A model generated the notes under the pieces. The model was not told where the DNA came from. It worked only from the letters and a program-made list of their open reading frames with translations, and searched no databases. Below are positions 35,850 to 48,530 of a DNA stretch of 64,000 nucleotides, in pieces. The position numbers and the translations under genes are program-made. The DNA lies in assembly GCA_050084985.1 (NCBI GenBank), contig JBITNC010000001.1, positions 19,840,001-19,904,000 of the forward strand, read 5' to 3'. Every line of letters starts with the position of its first letter. Position 1 is the stretch's first letter. The stretch is from Nageia nagi (taxonomy: Eukaryota > Pinophyta).

Positions 35850-36950
35850 AAGTAAGTACAAGAAGTTGGGTCCTTGTTATGATAAAAAAAATGAGATTAT
35901 TTTCCTTGATTTTCAAGTTTGGGTACGATTGATCTCAAAATTTGAAGCACCTAGACATGGAATCATGAAAAAGGTCACTGGATGAAAATGTAATGCTTGG
36001 AGTTAGTTTTAAAATATATAATTTATTCCAAACCAAGATGATAAAAATTTAATTTTTATTAGGGTGAAAAAAATCACTTTTAAAGTATACCATCTTAGGA
36101 CCATACCATACACATGTTCATCACACATAATTTGAAAAAATAAAGTATTTTTTAAAATCATTTTAGGAATAGATACCTAATACATTGAATATTTTCTTGG
36201 ATATTGTTTCATAATTTTTTTCATGAGTTTTTATTTTTATTAATTTTGTATCAATCATGTTGTTTTGAAAAGTGCTTATGTTCGTCACACATAATTTGAC
36301 CTAAAATTAATCTCTTTGCAATTTGTTTTCTTATAGATAATTCTTTGAATCTTGTACCTATATAATTTATTTTACAAAACTCCTAAAAATAAAAAAAAGT
36401 TATTAAGAAAATAAGATACGATCATATTTCAAGTATATGGACCACTTTTACAAAAAATAATTAAAAATTATAAAATCTTATCAATTGTAAAAAACTCGCA
36501 TACTTAAAATTATGCTCTTAATCTATATAATAGGTTTTAATTTCATTAAAAACTATACCAAAAACTCCATCAAAAGTATGCTTGAAGTCACAATTTTCTA
36601 TTAAAATTGCCATGAACACATACTTATAAGTACAAGGCTAAGGGTCAATTCACCAAAGCCTTTCCTAAGCCTAAAATCAAAGCTAAATTAGAGACTCAAA
36701 TATCAAAATCTTGATATATATCAAGATATTTATATTTTAATGCTAAAAGGATACATGTATTATAGTTTCAAATATAAATATCATGATATTTAACACTAAT
36801 AAAATGCATGTATTATAGTTTCAAATATCAAGATCTTGATATTTATTAGATTAAGAACCTAAATTAGGATCCTAATTTTTCCAACATCGAGTTTTAAATT
36901 GATTCACTTTCCCTTCAAGTTGACATCAACTTGTTGCTTTCACCTTTTCT
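35850..36950 (+). repeat. Dispersed ~1.1 kb unclassified repeat, copy B
   Basis: Collinear with copy A (12842-13950), including the doubled ATAATTTGACC-type block (~36125 and ~36288). It differs in its 3' third, where it carries the palindromic array at 36690-36850. No coding capacity and no terminal structure recognised. Confidence 0.75.
36690..36850 (+). repeat. Array of perfect palindromes in a ~50-70 bp repeated unit
   Basis: Three perfect palindromes: 36708-36727 (20 bp, arms ATCTTGATAT), 36775-36792 (18 bp, arms TAAATATCA) and 36823-36844 (22 bp, arms AAATATCAAGA). The sequence CATGTATTATAGTTTCAAAT between them is repeated, so the palindromes sit in a tandemly repeated cassette. Confidence 0.9.
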
Positions 36951-38956
36951 TAAGAAATCTCAAGCTAGTTAAGGGAGTTCATTTTAATTACTTTCCTACA
37001 CTTTGGTGTATTTATCTCTTTTATGTACCTTACTCTTTATGATTGTAGTGTAGTTAATCTTCCCATGAGGATACTTTAGCCCAATGAAAAGGTATTAACC
37101 TTCATATGAGAGGTTGAATTGAGAAATGTTTTCCATCCTTAGTAAGTGATTGGTTGTGATTCACGAGCATGTGAATATTACATAATCATGATGAACACCT
37201 ACATAATCCCCATATTTCATCTATCACATCAAGATCAACATAAGTTGTCATCTATTATAAAAAATAATAAAAGATCATCAACATATACAAAATTCATATT
37301 TTAAGTTTAGTAAAATATTATTGAGTCAATATTTGGTTGATCATTACAAATATGGTGGAAAATGATTAGGCAAATCAGTGTAGGGTATGGAACAATTTCT
37401 TGATAATATGATTGTTAAATAAAAACTAGTTTGAGTTAGGTTCAAATATGATGTTAAAAAGTAATTCCATTTTCACATATCTTAAAACCAATATAATTTG
37501 TTGATTTATTAGAAATTTTAGATTATTAAGACTCAAAAGTAGTATGTTGTCAAATTGATGATGATGATGCTAAAGTTATCTTTGATATGTTTGATAATGA
37601 GGATGCAATTTTAGAATTTACTGGTGCAAGATCATAATTTGTAATGACTAATCCTAATATAAGGTATCCAATATGATGACACCATAGGTGCATACTTGCA
37701 CCACTAGCATTCCTTTCCTTTATACATTCCATAGGAGTAGGAGTAGAAGTAGGACTAGCTATTGCAACCTTGTGCAATGGGTACACCATATATTAATAAT
37801 TGTGCTCTTTTATTTTAAGTGTTATGTTTTTATTAAAAGAGATAACATAATCAAAATATTTGATTAATATGCATTTAATTAATAAATAAATAAGTTTCCA
37901 ACATGTCATTCAAAAATTCAATTATTTTTTAATAGGGAAACAAAATTTAGGTACCTTCGAAGCGGTCGAGTTGAAATATTTATCTTGGATATCATTTCTC
38001 TTTTCTTGAATAAATCTCTTCATCCTCAACAATTTCCCCCTCCTCCTCTTCATCCGTAGAAACCCTTATGATAGGTCAACATGAGAGGTTGCTCTTCCAC
38101 CAAACTTGCCAACTTTCTAGAGTTGTGGAGTGGCCCAACAGTAGTGCAACAACTTATCTCCCAAATATATACAACCAATAATAGATTCCAAGATATCTTG
38201 AAAAATAAGAAAATAAAACTAGAAAAGAAAACTATTGAGAGAATGAGGTACCCTTTCTAGTAGTATTCTACTTCTATGTATGCAATTTAGCAAGCAGATT
38301 GGAGGAGAGATTAGAAATATTATGAGGAAAGTTAAATAGTTGATGTAGAAGTAGTGTGATGTAGTGGTTAATGTGTTTATGGTGATGGATAAAGGAGCAC
38401 CCTATTGGAAAGGGATTTTTTTTATACCTCATTGATTTTACTATCGATGTAGAAGTGGAAGCCATCATGCTATTTCATAGCTTAATTATTAAGGGAAAAT
38501 ATGTGGCATCTCATCCAATTTGTACTTAACACATTTGAAGGTTATAATGCCAAGAAAGTGACTAACAGTAGTATTAATCATGGATTGAAGTTAACAAACC
38601 TAGATTGCGTGCAAGATTTTTGCATTGCTCACTACCTTTATTAATCCTAATAAAACCAAGAGAAAAGTACACATTAGAGTTATTTTACTCTCTTTATGCC
38701 AAAGTAACTTATTACTTGTAAGTAAAGTAAAATAATTTATTGTAGGTGAATGTTCTCTATTTACTTAAAATATTTCTCCTTTCATTTTTACAATTTGCAT
38801 ACTTCCTTCTCTAACTCTTTACTCTACAATTGCAGATGATTCCTAAAATATGATATCGATAGTCAACAACATTTATATTTGTACAAATATTTGATAATTA
38901 TACTTTTTTGAAAAGTAAAATGATGGAATGATGAAATCATTTTGCATTAATATGCA
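36951..38956. other. No recognised gene
   Basis: Mostly AT-rich. The part at 37540-38470 has somewhat higher complexity and a few CpG (near 37965 and 38056), with open frames at 37550-37789 and 38274-38468 on the minus strand. None is recognisable. A degraded gene fragment is possible but unsupported. Confidence 0.35.
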
Positions 38957-40190
38957 TCACCAATAATCCCCATAAGAACATTATCCACATTTGAAATAAT
39001 GAAATCAATTCGCATCCCTCATAGCAATGTTCCTTACAACATTCCTAGGGATAAGCTTGGTTGCAAAACTGTAGTCATCAAAGGTTCTTCATAACCTTAA
39101 TAATATTTATATTGGAGTCTTTAATAACTTGAATGCAATATCAAAATGATTTCAAAGTAATTCTTAATCTTTAGCTTCCATATAATTCAATGTAGGTATT
39201 GTATTCAGAAATATAATCTGTTACCTTCATCTTACTCAATATTTTCTACAAATTTCCATAGATATCCTATGTTCAATCTATATACTACAAGAAAAGAATG
39301 AATACTCTATCAAATTCAATCCAAATACATCCAAGAGTCTTCTTATTTCCTATAAATTTCATTAATATCCTTCCTCAAAACATCATCCTTGCTACCTACT
39401 TTAGTAAAAATATTTGAGAGGAGAACATATGATGGAGTATATTTAGTCTCCAACAAAAATAAATTATTTCCACATAATCCTTGCTCCTACATTCATAAGT
39501 GGTGTACATGTACCAAGTAGACATCATTTCACATCCCATTTGGTGCGCTTACTAGGCTATTTGCAAGTAGAATACATAAACATGTTATGCTATTTGCATG
39601 ACTATTTGCAACCACTCTTTAAGGGATGTCTGCATCTTCTTATAGAATTCCCATCAATGGTGCATGTTGGAAGGATATGATAAAGGTTGTAGGGTTTGGA
39701 TTTACTATTGAAATTGTACCTACATAAAAGTCTCTCATGTTATCCATATTTTGTGATCACTATGCATCGTGAGGTTATAACTATCACATGCATCTCATAA
39801 AATAACTTGCATACATTCTCTATATTTCATATTTTGTGTACATGTATATCAATGTATTCACCATTACAACATCTAATCCACTTTTAAAGATCCTTTATAG
39901 TGGGCTTTGATGGTGCTAGAAAAGGTGGACAGATCCAAGAGATTCTCTAGTAACATGAGCATAATGCCAACTTTCCACACTATTGGTAGAGTAGCCATAC
40001 TCAACCCCCACATAATGCTAATAGATACATAGTGTAATAAATTGACATTTCAAAGAATTTCCATGGTCATACATGGTCCAAAAATGATTAATAATCATCG
40101 ATTCAACATTGTGCATTCTCCCTCTCTAAAGAAGATGCCTACAATGTAAATATAACTCTCCCAAGTGAGTAACCATAATTATCAAATATA
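38957..40190 (-). pseudogene. PPR-DYW pentatricopeptide protein pseudogene
   Basis: On the minus strand, frame-shifting fragments follow the C-terminal half of a plant PPR-DYW protein, a class of organellar RNA-editing factors. A PPR-like segment (~40190-40100) includes MHNVESMIINHFWTMYDHGN. Next, IFKSGLDVVMVNTLIYMYTK (~39895-39835) resembles the common 'DVVVGNALIDMYAKCG' PPR core. An E-domain segment SYVLLSNIFTKVGS (39432-39391) and then IHSFLV and YRLNIGYLWKFVE lead into the DYW remnant TKLIPRNVVRNIAMRDAN (~39070-39010), FHYFKCG and CSYGDYW. The terminal W is followed at once by TGA (38957-38959), as in intact DYW genes. Many stops and shifts mean it is dead. The upstream limit and N-terminal repeats are not resolved. 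Confidence 0.8.
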
Positions 40191-40865
40191 ACTAATTTGT
40201 ATTACAAAATAATACTTACACATATACAAAGGAAGCCTAAACATATACCTTGTATATAGAAAATCAAAGATTAACATACTAAAATTAATTTAGCAAAAAT
40301 GTGCATACAAAAAATATGAACACATTAAAAATAAAAAGTAAGAGACAAGCAATATAGACATAGTTTGCTTTTGTGTGAAAAAAAAAACATTTCTTTTTAG
40401 CACAAAATCACAATGTCTACAACTCTTAAAAAGCTTGTTGGTAAGTAACTAGCAGTGAGCTAAAGGAAAATGTGAATACATCATAGCAAGAAGAGTAGGA
40501 GGAAATATTATGTATCAAGATTTAAAAAGGATTATAAGGACATACAAAATAAGTACAAACTAATATGTTTCCTTACCTCTCTCATTATTTGAAAACTTAA
40601 GGTTGGTATTCACAGTGTTGGTAGGTTCTCCACTCTTACTTTTATCCAACTAGTGGTTTCATCACATTTCAGTTAGGGAGTTACATATATAGAATGTTTA
40701 TCACTATATTTTAGGAAGAACAAATGCATAAGTTAGAGAAAATGGTATTGAAGATATACGACCACTTGTCTCAAATATGGAACATAAGATTAATCACCTA
40801 AGAATATACATCATCTACTTACCAAGTGGAATACAATTTGTATTGACCTGAAGTCATTCCATTCT
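40191..40865. other. Intergenic, nothing recognised
   Basis: Could hold further decayed PPR sequence, but nothing legible. Confidence 0.35.
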
Positions 40866-41276
40866 CTAACCATACATTGAAGTCTTACTTATGTTTTCCT
40901 CAAATAAATGATACCGATGGGTTGTAATAATCTTTGTAAGAGACAAGAAGTGAATGGAAGATCCATAATGTTTATGGTTTGGGATTTGGGTTTGGTATAG
41001 GCTGCATGGATGTGAACTCCCTCTTTCATAAATTATGATGTGCACTCTCCACATTAGGAGATGATAGGAAGATCCCACTCCTAGGTGCAATGGAAGTGTC
41101 CTCCCTAAGCCATCGACCTTGTTGATAAACCATTGAACTTGCCCAGGTAAGTATGTTTTCATGCTTCTCCTCCCCTCCCATTTATCCTCTCTCCTCTTTC
41201 CCTCTCCCTTGACACTCTTGCATGTGAGATCATCATGTAACCTTATATTCAATGTAGGGGTGCACAAATAATTCAT
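40866..41276 (-). other. Unrecognised 136-codon open frame
   Basis: An ATG-to-stop frame on the minus strand, ending 28 bp left of the short LTR element. The product is basic, with a charged segment KGEGKRREDKWEGRRS and many His and Tyr. No domain, signal peptide or membrane segment is recognised. It is the longest open frame in the window outside recognised elements, and base composition here is less AT-rich than the surroundings. It may be a decayed exon or chance. Confidence 0.15.
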
Positions 41277-41299
41277 AGCTACCCAACTAATTCTTCAAT

Positions 41300-41304
41300 G
41301 GTGT
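41300..41304 (+). repeat. Target-site duplication of short LTR element, left (GGTGT)
   Basis: Matches GGTGC at 43296-43300 with one transition. Confidence 0.65.
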
Positions 41305-41960
41305 TGTAGATGCCTAAATATGATTTATTATTAATTAATAATTCATATTAATTATATTAAATAATGTTATTGTGAAAAGGGTGTAAATGCATCACAAGCA
41401 ATGTAATAAGTAAATATTGATGTAAAAGACTTGTAGATCTCAAGAACAAATGCATCTATAAAAGAATATTAAAGCAATATATTCCATATGCAAGCATATC
41501 CAAGGAATGCACCACAACAAAAATGGTGTATTTAGACACCACCTATTAGCCTTGGATTTGTTATGCCTTAGTTGTGGTGATCATATTTTGTTCTTTGCAT
41601 AAGATCAAATTCTTCATATTTCAGGCTATTAATGGTGTGCATTATGCATGGATGTTATTTTATTTGAAGTTTGATCCATAATTCTCCTCATTTGGTTTTG
41701 TATACTTCAATTCATGTATTCAATTTTACTAATTCCATGCAGTTAATGATGTGTATTTTCTATAAATTGGTGGAGTGGTAATTCTATTACCTGGACCTCA
41801 CTAATGATCAGAAGTTAGGTGTGTGAGTACTCATTTTGCATGTAATCAAAAGAGCTATTCATTTATGAGGTTTATACATTAGATAAATATCATATATGGC
41901 TTGTATTACTTCAAATATATTATATTGTAAATCATATTAATGAATTATTTATGGTTTACA
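41305..41960 (+). repeat. 5' LTR of short LTR element
   Basis: 656 bp. Landmarks shared with the other LTR: TGATTTATTATTAATTAATA, AGGGTGTAAATGCA, TCAAGAACAAATGCATCTAT and CATATTAATGAATTATTTAT. Confidence 0.88.
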
Positions 41961-42615
41961 TTTTGGTGAACCCACTATTTTGAAGCATTTTATCCCCTAA
42001 GGTAAGAGATTTTGCCTATTTGAGAAGGAGTTTCATTCAGATCTCTATTTTTATCCAAGTCCTCATTGGCCACTCCCTTAGTAGATTTTAATAGTGACTT
42101 GTTAGCCACTACTCTTATAGATACCAATGTTAATTTATTGGCCATTACTTTGGTAGATACCAATATTGATATATTAAAAAATGTCTTGTAGATACAAATG
42201 GTGATTCACTACATTAGTGGATGCCAGTATTGATATAATAGAAATGCAAATTAGAAGAAAGAAATCAAGATAAAAAATCAAGGAGTTACCTCCATCCATG
42301 AAGTGAGGAGAAGAGAGTTTCTGGTTACATCATGGATAATGGTAGAAGGAAGCTATTTGGAGAGTAGATCCAAATATATTGTCAATCCTTCAAGATGAGA
42401 GTTTCTAGTGAATTACTAGGAAAACCTTAAAATATCATCTTTCCCCATATTATTTTTTCTTGATCACCCCATTCATGGAGCTTTCCTAGAGAAATCAAGT
42501 AAAAAAGGGACATCAAATTAGCAATGATCAAAGAAGAATGGTTCAATTTTAAACATATATTTTTCTTCTTTAATTCTTTGGATTATTCAACTTCAATGTA
42601 TTTCATTACATATCC

Positions 42616-42629
42616 AAAGAGGGGTAAAA
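42616..42629 (+). other. Polypurine tract of short LTR element
   Basis: AAAGAGGGGTAAAA, immediately before the 3' LTR. Confidence 0.8.
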
Positions 42630-43295
42630 TGTAGATGCTTAAATATGATTTATTATTAATTAATAATTCATATTTATTGCAATTAATAATGTTATTATAA
42701 AAAGGGTGTAAATGCACTACAAGCAATGTAATAAGCAAATATCAATGTAAAAGACCTGTATATCTCAAGAACAAATGCATCTATAAAAGAAGATCAAAGT
42801 AGGATATTCCATATGCAATCATGTACAAGGAATGTGCCACAACTAAAATGGTATCTTCAGACACCACCAATTAGCTTTGGATTTGTTATGCCTTAGTTGT
42901 AGTGATCATATTCTATTCTTTGTACAAGGTCAATTTTTTCATATTTTAGGCTACTAATGGTGTGCATTATGCATGTATATCATCATTTTGAAGTTGGATC
43001 TACAATACTCTTCATTTGGTTTTGTATACTTCAATTCATGCATGTGGATCTACCTAATTCATGAAACTAATGATGTGTATTTCCGATAAATTGATGGAGT
43101 GGTAATTCGACTGCCTAGAGCTATGATCAAAAGGTAGGTGTGTGACCACTCATTTTGCATGTACTCAAAAGAGATATTCATTTGTGAGGTTTATACATCA
43201 AGTAGAGATCATATATAACTTGTATTACCTCAAAAACATTATATTATATATCATATTAATGAATTATTTATTTAATTCATTATTTATGGTCTATA
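42630..43295 (+). repeat. 3' LTR of short LTR element
   Basis: 666 bp, collinear with 41305-41960. It has a small duplication of ATTTA/ATTCAT near its end (~43262-43285). Confidence 0.88.
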
Positions 43296-43300
43296 GGTGC
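43296..43300 (+). repeat. Target-site duplication of short LTR element, right (GGTGC)
   Basis: Pairs with 41300-41304 with one transition. Confidence 0.65.
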
Positions 43301-43305
43301 CATCC

Positions 43306-43403
43306 CATTTAAGCTCATATTGAGTTTATGATATAATAGCTTTAACAAAATTATCATTTAAGCTCATATTGACCTTATAATATAATAGCTTTAACATAAT
43401 TCA
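43306..43403 (+). repeat. Tandem duplication, 49 bp x 2
   Basis: CATTTAAGCTCATATTGA... followed by ...ATAATAGCTTTAACA, repeated with a 49-bp period directly beside the short LTR element. Confidence 0.9.
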
Positions 43404-46204
43404 CAATGCATTGTGTCTTTCACTATAAGTTGCACCAAATATTCTTACCCAAACCATGAAACTTTCTTTCTAGATGGATGAAATACAAAAATCATTTTTG
43501 TATCTCATTTTGTCATAGTGTATTATGTTAATTGGCTCGATTTCATTTATTAATCAATTTGAATAATAAATACCATACATCCCTTTCATAATATAGAAAA
43601 AAACCTTCACTGTATTAATATATATATATAATTTCAATAAATAATAATAAAAAAATGATACATCTCTTTAATTATGTTTACAAAATTTTATATATGATTT
43701 AGATGTCAATAAAATTGTGAACATAGAATCACTCATATTGTTTTGAGGATAGAGAGTGTTGCCAGTTCCATGTTCAATTTTTTTAAATAGATAACATATA
43801 AGTAAGTTTCTTTAGTTAACTCAAGATTTTGTAGGCTATCCTATATTCAAAGGTATATAAAGGTATAATATAGCACCTCAACTAGATAAGTAGAATGTGT
43901 AAGAAATGAATTATGTTTTAATCCTATATTGAGTTTCTTATTAGAGAATAATATATTATCATATTAATAATATAATATTTTTATATTATAAAATTTGATG
44001 GTTGATTACTAATAGTGTTTTTTTTATGCATATCTCACTATTCATATCATGGGAAAATGATGACAACTAAGAAATCTCATATAATTAACATAGTTACTAC
44101 CTCCTCAAATTGATATATTCATCAAAGAATTGATATTTATTTCACACATCTCACATAATAACAAGGTTTTCATTCTTTAATTGCTAATAGCCCTCCATAC
44201 AATGCTATTCAAGGGTGTAAATGAATAATGGATGATCTATTATAATATGGAAAGATTTGATTATATTTTAATAAATTAATTGTAGTCATCCTATTTTTAT
44301 ATGGTAATATTAATCATCTTATTTTTTATACTATTGTATTGTAATATTTATTTTTAATAATAATCTATCTTGTATACTAGATAGGTAACATTATTGTCAT
44401 ACATTATATTTTTATATCTTAATTGTACTTCAAAATACATTACATACCATATTAATAAATAGAGACATGGATTTTAAACAAGTTATTAAATAAATAAAAA
44501 ATATTATCAAGAGATATAATTTATCAAATGCAATTTTTTCACTTTGTGCATACATATTATGAAAATAAATATCTTTTGAGAGCTTCATCTCTTTCTATCA
44601 ATAGGAGTTAAATTATGTGTTATGAATGTCATGGATAAATAAAACTAAACTGTTTGAATGTCTTCATTGAAACTTTTCTTTATTAAGAATTGTAGTAAGA
44701 GATTATATGAATTCTAAAATTCATTAGTTTATATTTAAATAAAGTATTGTACATATTTTTCTAGGTTATTCTATTCTAATTACAAAATAATCACCAAAGC
44801 ATTCTAAAAAGTATTAATAATTCTATAGACTCTAAAAATCAAGTCTTTTATAATGAGAAATATCAATTAGAAATTTTAATTACCTAGATAATTATAATAA
44901 CTTAGCATTGTACTTTATGATTGTATTGTAATGCATGTTTTAGTTTTATTGTTAGTTTGATAAAGTTAGCATGAATTTTATACATTTTACTTTCCCATAT
45001 CAATTATACTTGAAGAAATGCAAGATGTTATATGCTTAAACAATCCTCTAAATTTTGCAACTCAAAATTATTGAGGGAGCAACCCATCATATTTTACTAT
45101 CATACAAAGATGATGCAATATATTTATATATTTTAATACATTTCAATAGTTATAATTTAATTTTTATCCACTCTGATGTTATGTGGATTGTCCTTATGCA
45201 TTATTAAGAGGATATATCCTATGTGGATACTTTATTTATTATCATATTTTCTACTAATATGATTACAAATTATTGGAGTAAAATAACATTCAAATACCAT
45301 ATTATCGAAGTGAATACATGAAAATTTCATATGCTAATGTAATAGTTGAAATTCATAATATTATATTAAACTTTCATTACATAAATATTTAACTATGCAT
45401 TTGTTTACTATAAATTTTATGTATGATTTAAAAAATAAATACTTACTTGTAATCTCTAAAAACAAATGAACATAAATTATTTTTCAATTATTCAAGATCC
45501 TATAAATTCTTTTTATTTATAATCTTAACAATTTACATGATAATAAAGTAAATAATAATATTTAAAAAAAATTAAAATAATAATAATAATAATGTAAGCA
45601 TAATAATTCAAAATTAATTGTGAAAAATTATCTTGATTTGTAGAGGCATTTTGAAAAGAAAATAAAAAAGTATATCATTATGCACATATCAATACTTTTT
45701 TACTTTGAAAAGTATTAAAGACTAATGATTATTGTTAAGTTATAAATTAATAGTTATAATAGTAAAATATAAGTATGTCGTATTAGTAAAAATATTTTAT
45801 GAGATATAATAATTCTAAATTAACTGACATGATTGTGAAAATAAATATTTATTGTAAATATAATCTCTTGTAATCATAAGACATTAATTATGTATTTGCA
45901 CCTATAGGAATTGTAATCTAATAAAATATTTTTTATATTTCATGGTTGGCCTGCTCTCTAACAAATTCTCAACCGTGGATTTGAAAATTGCTCTCTAACA
46001 AATTATTCAATTTGAAAATGAGCTTGGAAAGCTCAAAGGAGGATGCCTACAGTGTAATTAGGTAGTGGTGAGGGAGAAAATATGATGAGTAAAATGAATG
46101 AGTTTGTGGTGTAGGATAGGGTGAACTACCACCTACATCTCAACTCCAAGAGAAACTCACTATGCTTAATGAAAATGTTTATATGATCAACATATAAAAT
46201 TAGA
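43404..46204. other. Extremely AT-rich intergenic, nothing recognised
   Basis: Simple AT tracts: (TA)n near 43616-43630, (AAT)n near 45574-45593. No coding remnant is recognised. The 5' part of the Tat element (gag, protease) may once have occupied the right-hand end but is not legible. Confidence 0.45.
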
Positions 46205-46631
46205 AAAATCATAGATTGGTGAAACTACAAAAGTGGTTTGCCAAGTATAAAGTTATTCATGGTATGTGAAAAGAATTAAAAAAAATATTTTCTTGGTTTG
46301 ATGATGATATGATAGGGTTGGATGAGAGCTTCATCACTCATAGTTTGGTAGTAAAGCAAGATGCCAAATTGGTAAAACAAAAGCCTAGAAAGATGCATCT
46401 AGCCATAACTTTATTGGCCAAAAAAGAAATTGATAAGTATCTAAAAGAAGGTTTCATCAAATCTATTGACTATTTTCTATGGATTTCTACTATGGTGCTA
46501 ACCCAAAAACCAAATGAAGAAGTTAGAGTTAGCATAGATTTCAAAGATATCAATAAAGCATACCCTAAGGATGATTTTCCTTTTCCTAATAGTTATAATG
46601 TACTTGTTGTGATCCTATTAGTAAGGGATAT
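46205..46631 (+). pseudogene. Tat/Ogre-type Gypsy pol relic, N-terminal RT part
   Basis: Encodes the start of a Tat-lineage reverse transcriptase. ELKKIFSWFDDDMIGLDESF is followed by LVKQKPRKMH (like the family's 'PVKQKLRRMHP'), KKEIDKYLKEGFIKSIDYF, VRVSIDFKDINKAYPKDDFP (family 'VCVDYRDLNKASPKDDFPLP') and NVLVV, where the family has 'DVLVDNTA'. The open frame 46309-46635 then ends because the element is interrupted. The RT resumes at 51481. The upstream limit is uncertain. No gag or protease seen. Confidence 0.85.
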
Positions 46632-46689
46632 GTAATATGAATACTTATACATATTTTGTGAATATGTATGATTTTTTATTAGATTGATG

Positions 46690-48530
46690 CTAGTATCGAG
46701 TATGTTTTTACTGTAGATTATAGGTGGACTTGGTGAGACATTCAGTTGGAGACCCGGTATACCAAGGAAGAGTTGGTAATGGGAACTAATGGTAAGAAAA
46801 GAGGGAGATGGTTGGTTGTAAAGAATGCTGGCAGCCCACAAGGGCAATGTAGATCATATATTTGTATCACATTTTGCATGGTTGTGTGAATGATGGCAAG
46901 TGTGAGCAAAGTTCTAATATTTTGATAGAAGGTAATAGGTACTTGACTTGATTGTCTATCACAGCTACATATTCAGTTTTGGATAATCACCCTTATCCTG
47001 CATTTGATGCTTTGAACTTATCTCACTGTCTTCAAACGTAAAGTTTGTGGGAAGCTTCACTTGAATTAGTGTTTAGAGGATCCCTTTGTGTTCAAGGGCT
47101 GTGAGCTTCAAGATTTTTAGATGTGAAGGATTTTTCTTACTACAATATCCTTTGACTGGAGATTACTCTATAGTTTCTCTTGTAAGTATTTGGGTATGCC
47201 TTGATGAAACATTTAGTGTTCTACTGCCATTATCGTGGTGATTGTATCGCTCTTATCTACCTGACAGAGGTTGGCCATGAAGGTTCTTCCATTTGAGATG
47301 TGGTATGCATCCATGACTTATTTTTGATAGTGCTGGTATTTCTACATTTCTTTTCGAATACTTTTATAACTCACGATTCATTTCTATATTTATTGACGAG
47401 TCTTAAGTACACTAGAATTGGTCGTTCGAATCCATAGATGCCATATGATGGTAAAATTCATCCTTTCACTACATCCTCTCACTTTATGATCTCTGCAATC
47501 TATTACCGGTAGTTGTAGATCTCCCTGTGCGTATATCTGCATGAAAAAATTGATAGAATGTTAAGTGTATGTCTCTTCAACAGTACCTGAGTCGAAGTCG
47601 TATGAATCCTTGAACACTTGGGCGACAATTAGAGTCTTCATTTTTATTTTTAAACCTACAAAACCCTGTGCTTCGTAGAGTTCATTATCAGTTTAATATG
47701 CTTCGTTGGAACTCCCTGTATCACAATGCAAATCGATTAGCGGCTTTGCGTTTTGTATATAACCTTACCAGACAATCATAGCCTTTGTAAACGGTATTAT
47801 ATGTCTTTGGGTGCGTTGAAGACCTTTTTAACCAATGGATATGTGATTTCATGATGGTTTCAAATTATATTTTGGATTAATGGAATGAAATTAGAACTTT
47901 ATATTTTGTTGGATAGCAAAATCGTAAACACCTTGGTTTATCGTATTAGTGTCCATCAAGTCCCTATTGGAGCATATCGATAGAGTGAATTCCCTTTTGA
48001 AGCGGGTCGTCAGGGTTAAAGATGCGTAGGCAGTCTTTGAAATAATGGATCCACCACTTCTTACTTCATAATATGTTTTGAATGATTGTCATTGTATGCC
48101 TATGAATTTTAGTGAGACTAGAGTTTGACATGTCACCCTATATATATATATATATATATTATATATGAAATGTGATATTAAATATAAAAGAAAAGTGAAA
48201 TTTATTATCAATTGAGAAGTTAGATTTCATATAATATTAATGTTTATATGTCAATAAAATAGAATGAATTAGAAATAGTTCAAATTTTTAAAGATAGCAT
48301 TAAAATTTTTGGTATTTAATGTTTATCAGGTCGAAGATGAGGGGTAGCCCTTAACGGATTATGATCCCTTGGAGACCCTTTTAAAAGATATTTTGAGATG
48401 CTTAAATTAAATATCAATTATTATATCCATATTAAATAATTGCACTTCATGAAAAAGCGATGTCATGATCATTCGAAAATTGATAAAGACCATTCAAGAT
48501 GAAGATTCAAAATGCGAAGATTGATAAAGA
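46690..48530. other. CpG-retaining, gene-like block within the insertion
   Basis: Composition changes sharply. About two dozen CpG occur in 47341-48060, while most nearby kilobases have only a few. On the minus strand a stretch at 47660-47350 stays open for long runs, separated by a few stops, for example GDLQLPVIDCRDHKVRGCSE and RMNFTIIWHLWIRTTNSS. TTTTTTCATGCAG (minus strand, ~47540) looks like an acceptor splice site just before the second run. I do not recognise the product. It could be a captured or processed host gene fragment, or part of an unmethylated element. Confidence 0.4.
48139..48159 (+). repeat. (TA)n microsatellite
   Basis: About ten TA units, near the right-hand side of the CpG-retaining block. 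Confidence 0.9.

Larger units (their letters stand above)
41305..43295 (+). mobile_element. Short non-autonomous LTR retrotransposon
   Basis: About 1.99 kb: two LTRs (656 and 666 bp) around a 669-bp internal region with no recognisable coding sequence. The 3' LTR is preceded by a purine tract. The 5' LTR starts TGTAGATGCC and ends TTTACA. The 3' LTR ends CTATA, a C-to-T change. Flanks carry GGTGT/GGTGC. Right after the 5' LTR comes TTTTGGTGAACCCAC, which loosely resembles the primer region of Tat-type elements, so an autonomous Tat relative might have mobilised it. Size and lack of genes suggest a TRIM/LARD-like element, intermediate between those classes. Confidence 0.85.

Noticed and set aside
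38340-38400. tRNA-like box A (GATGTAGTGGTTAATG)
   Set aside because: No matching box B, no cloverleaf arms and no acceptor stem.
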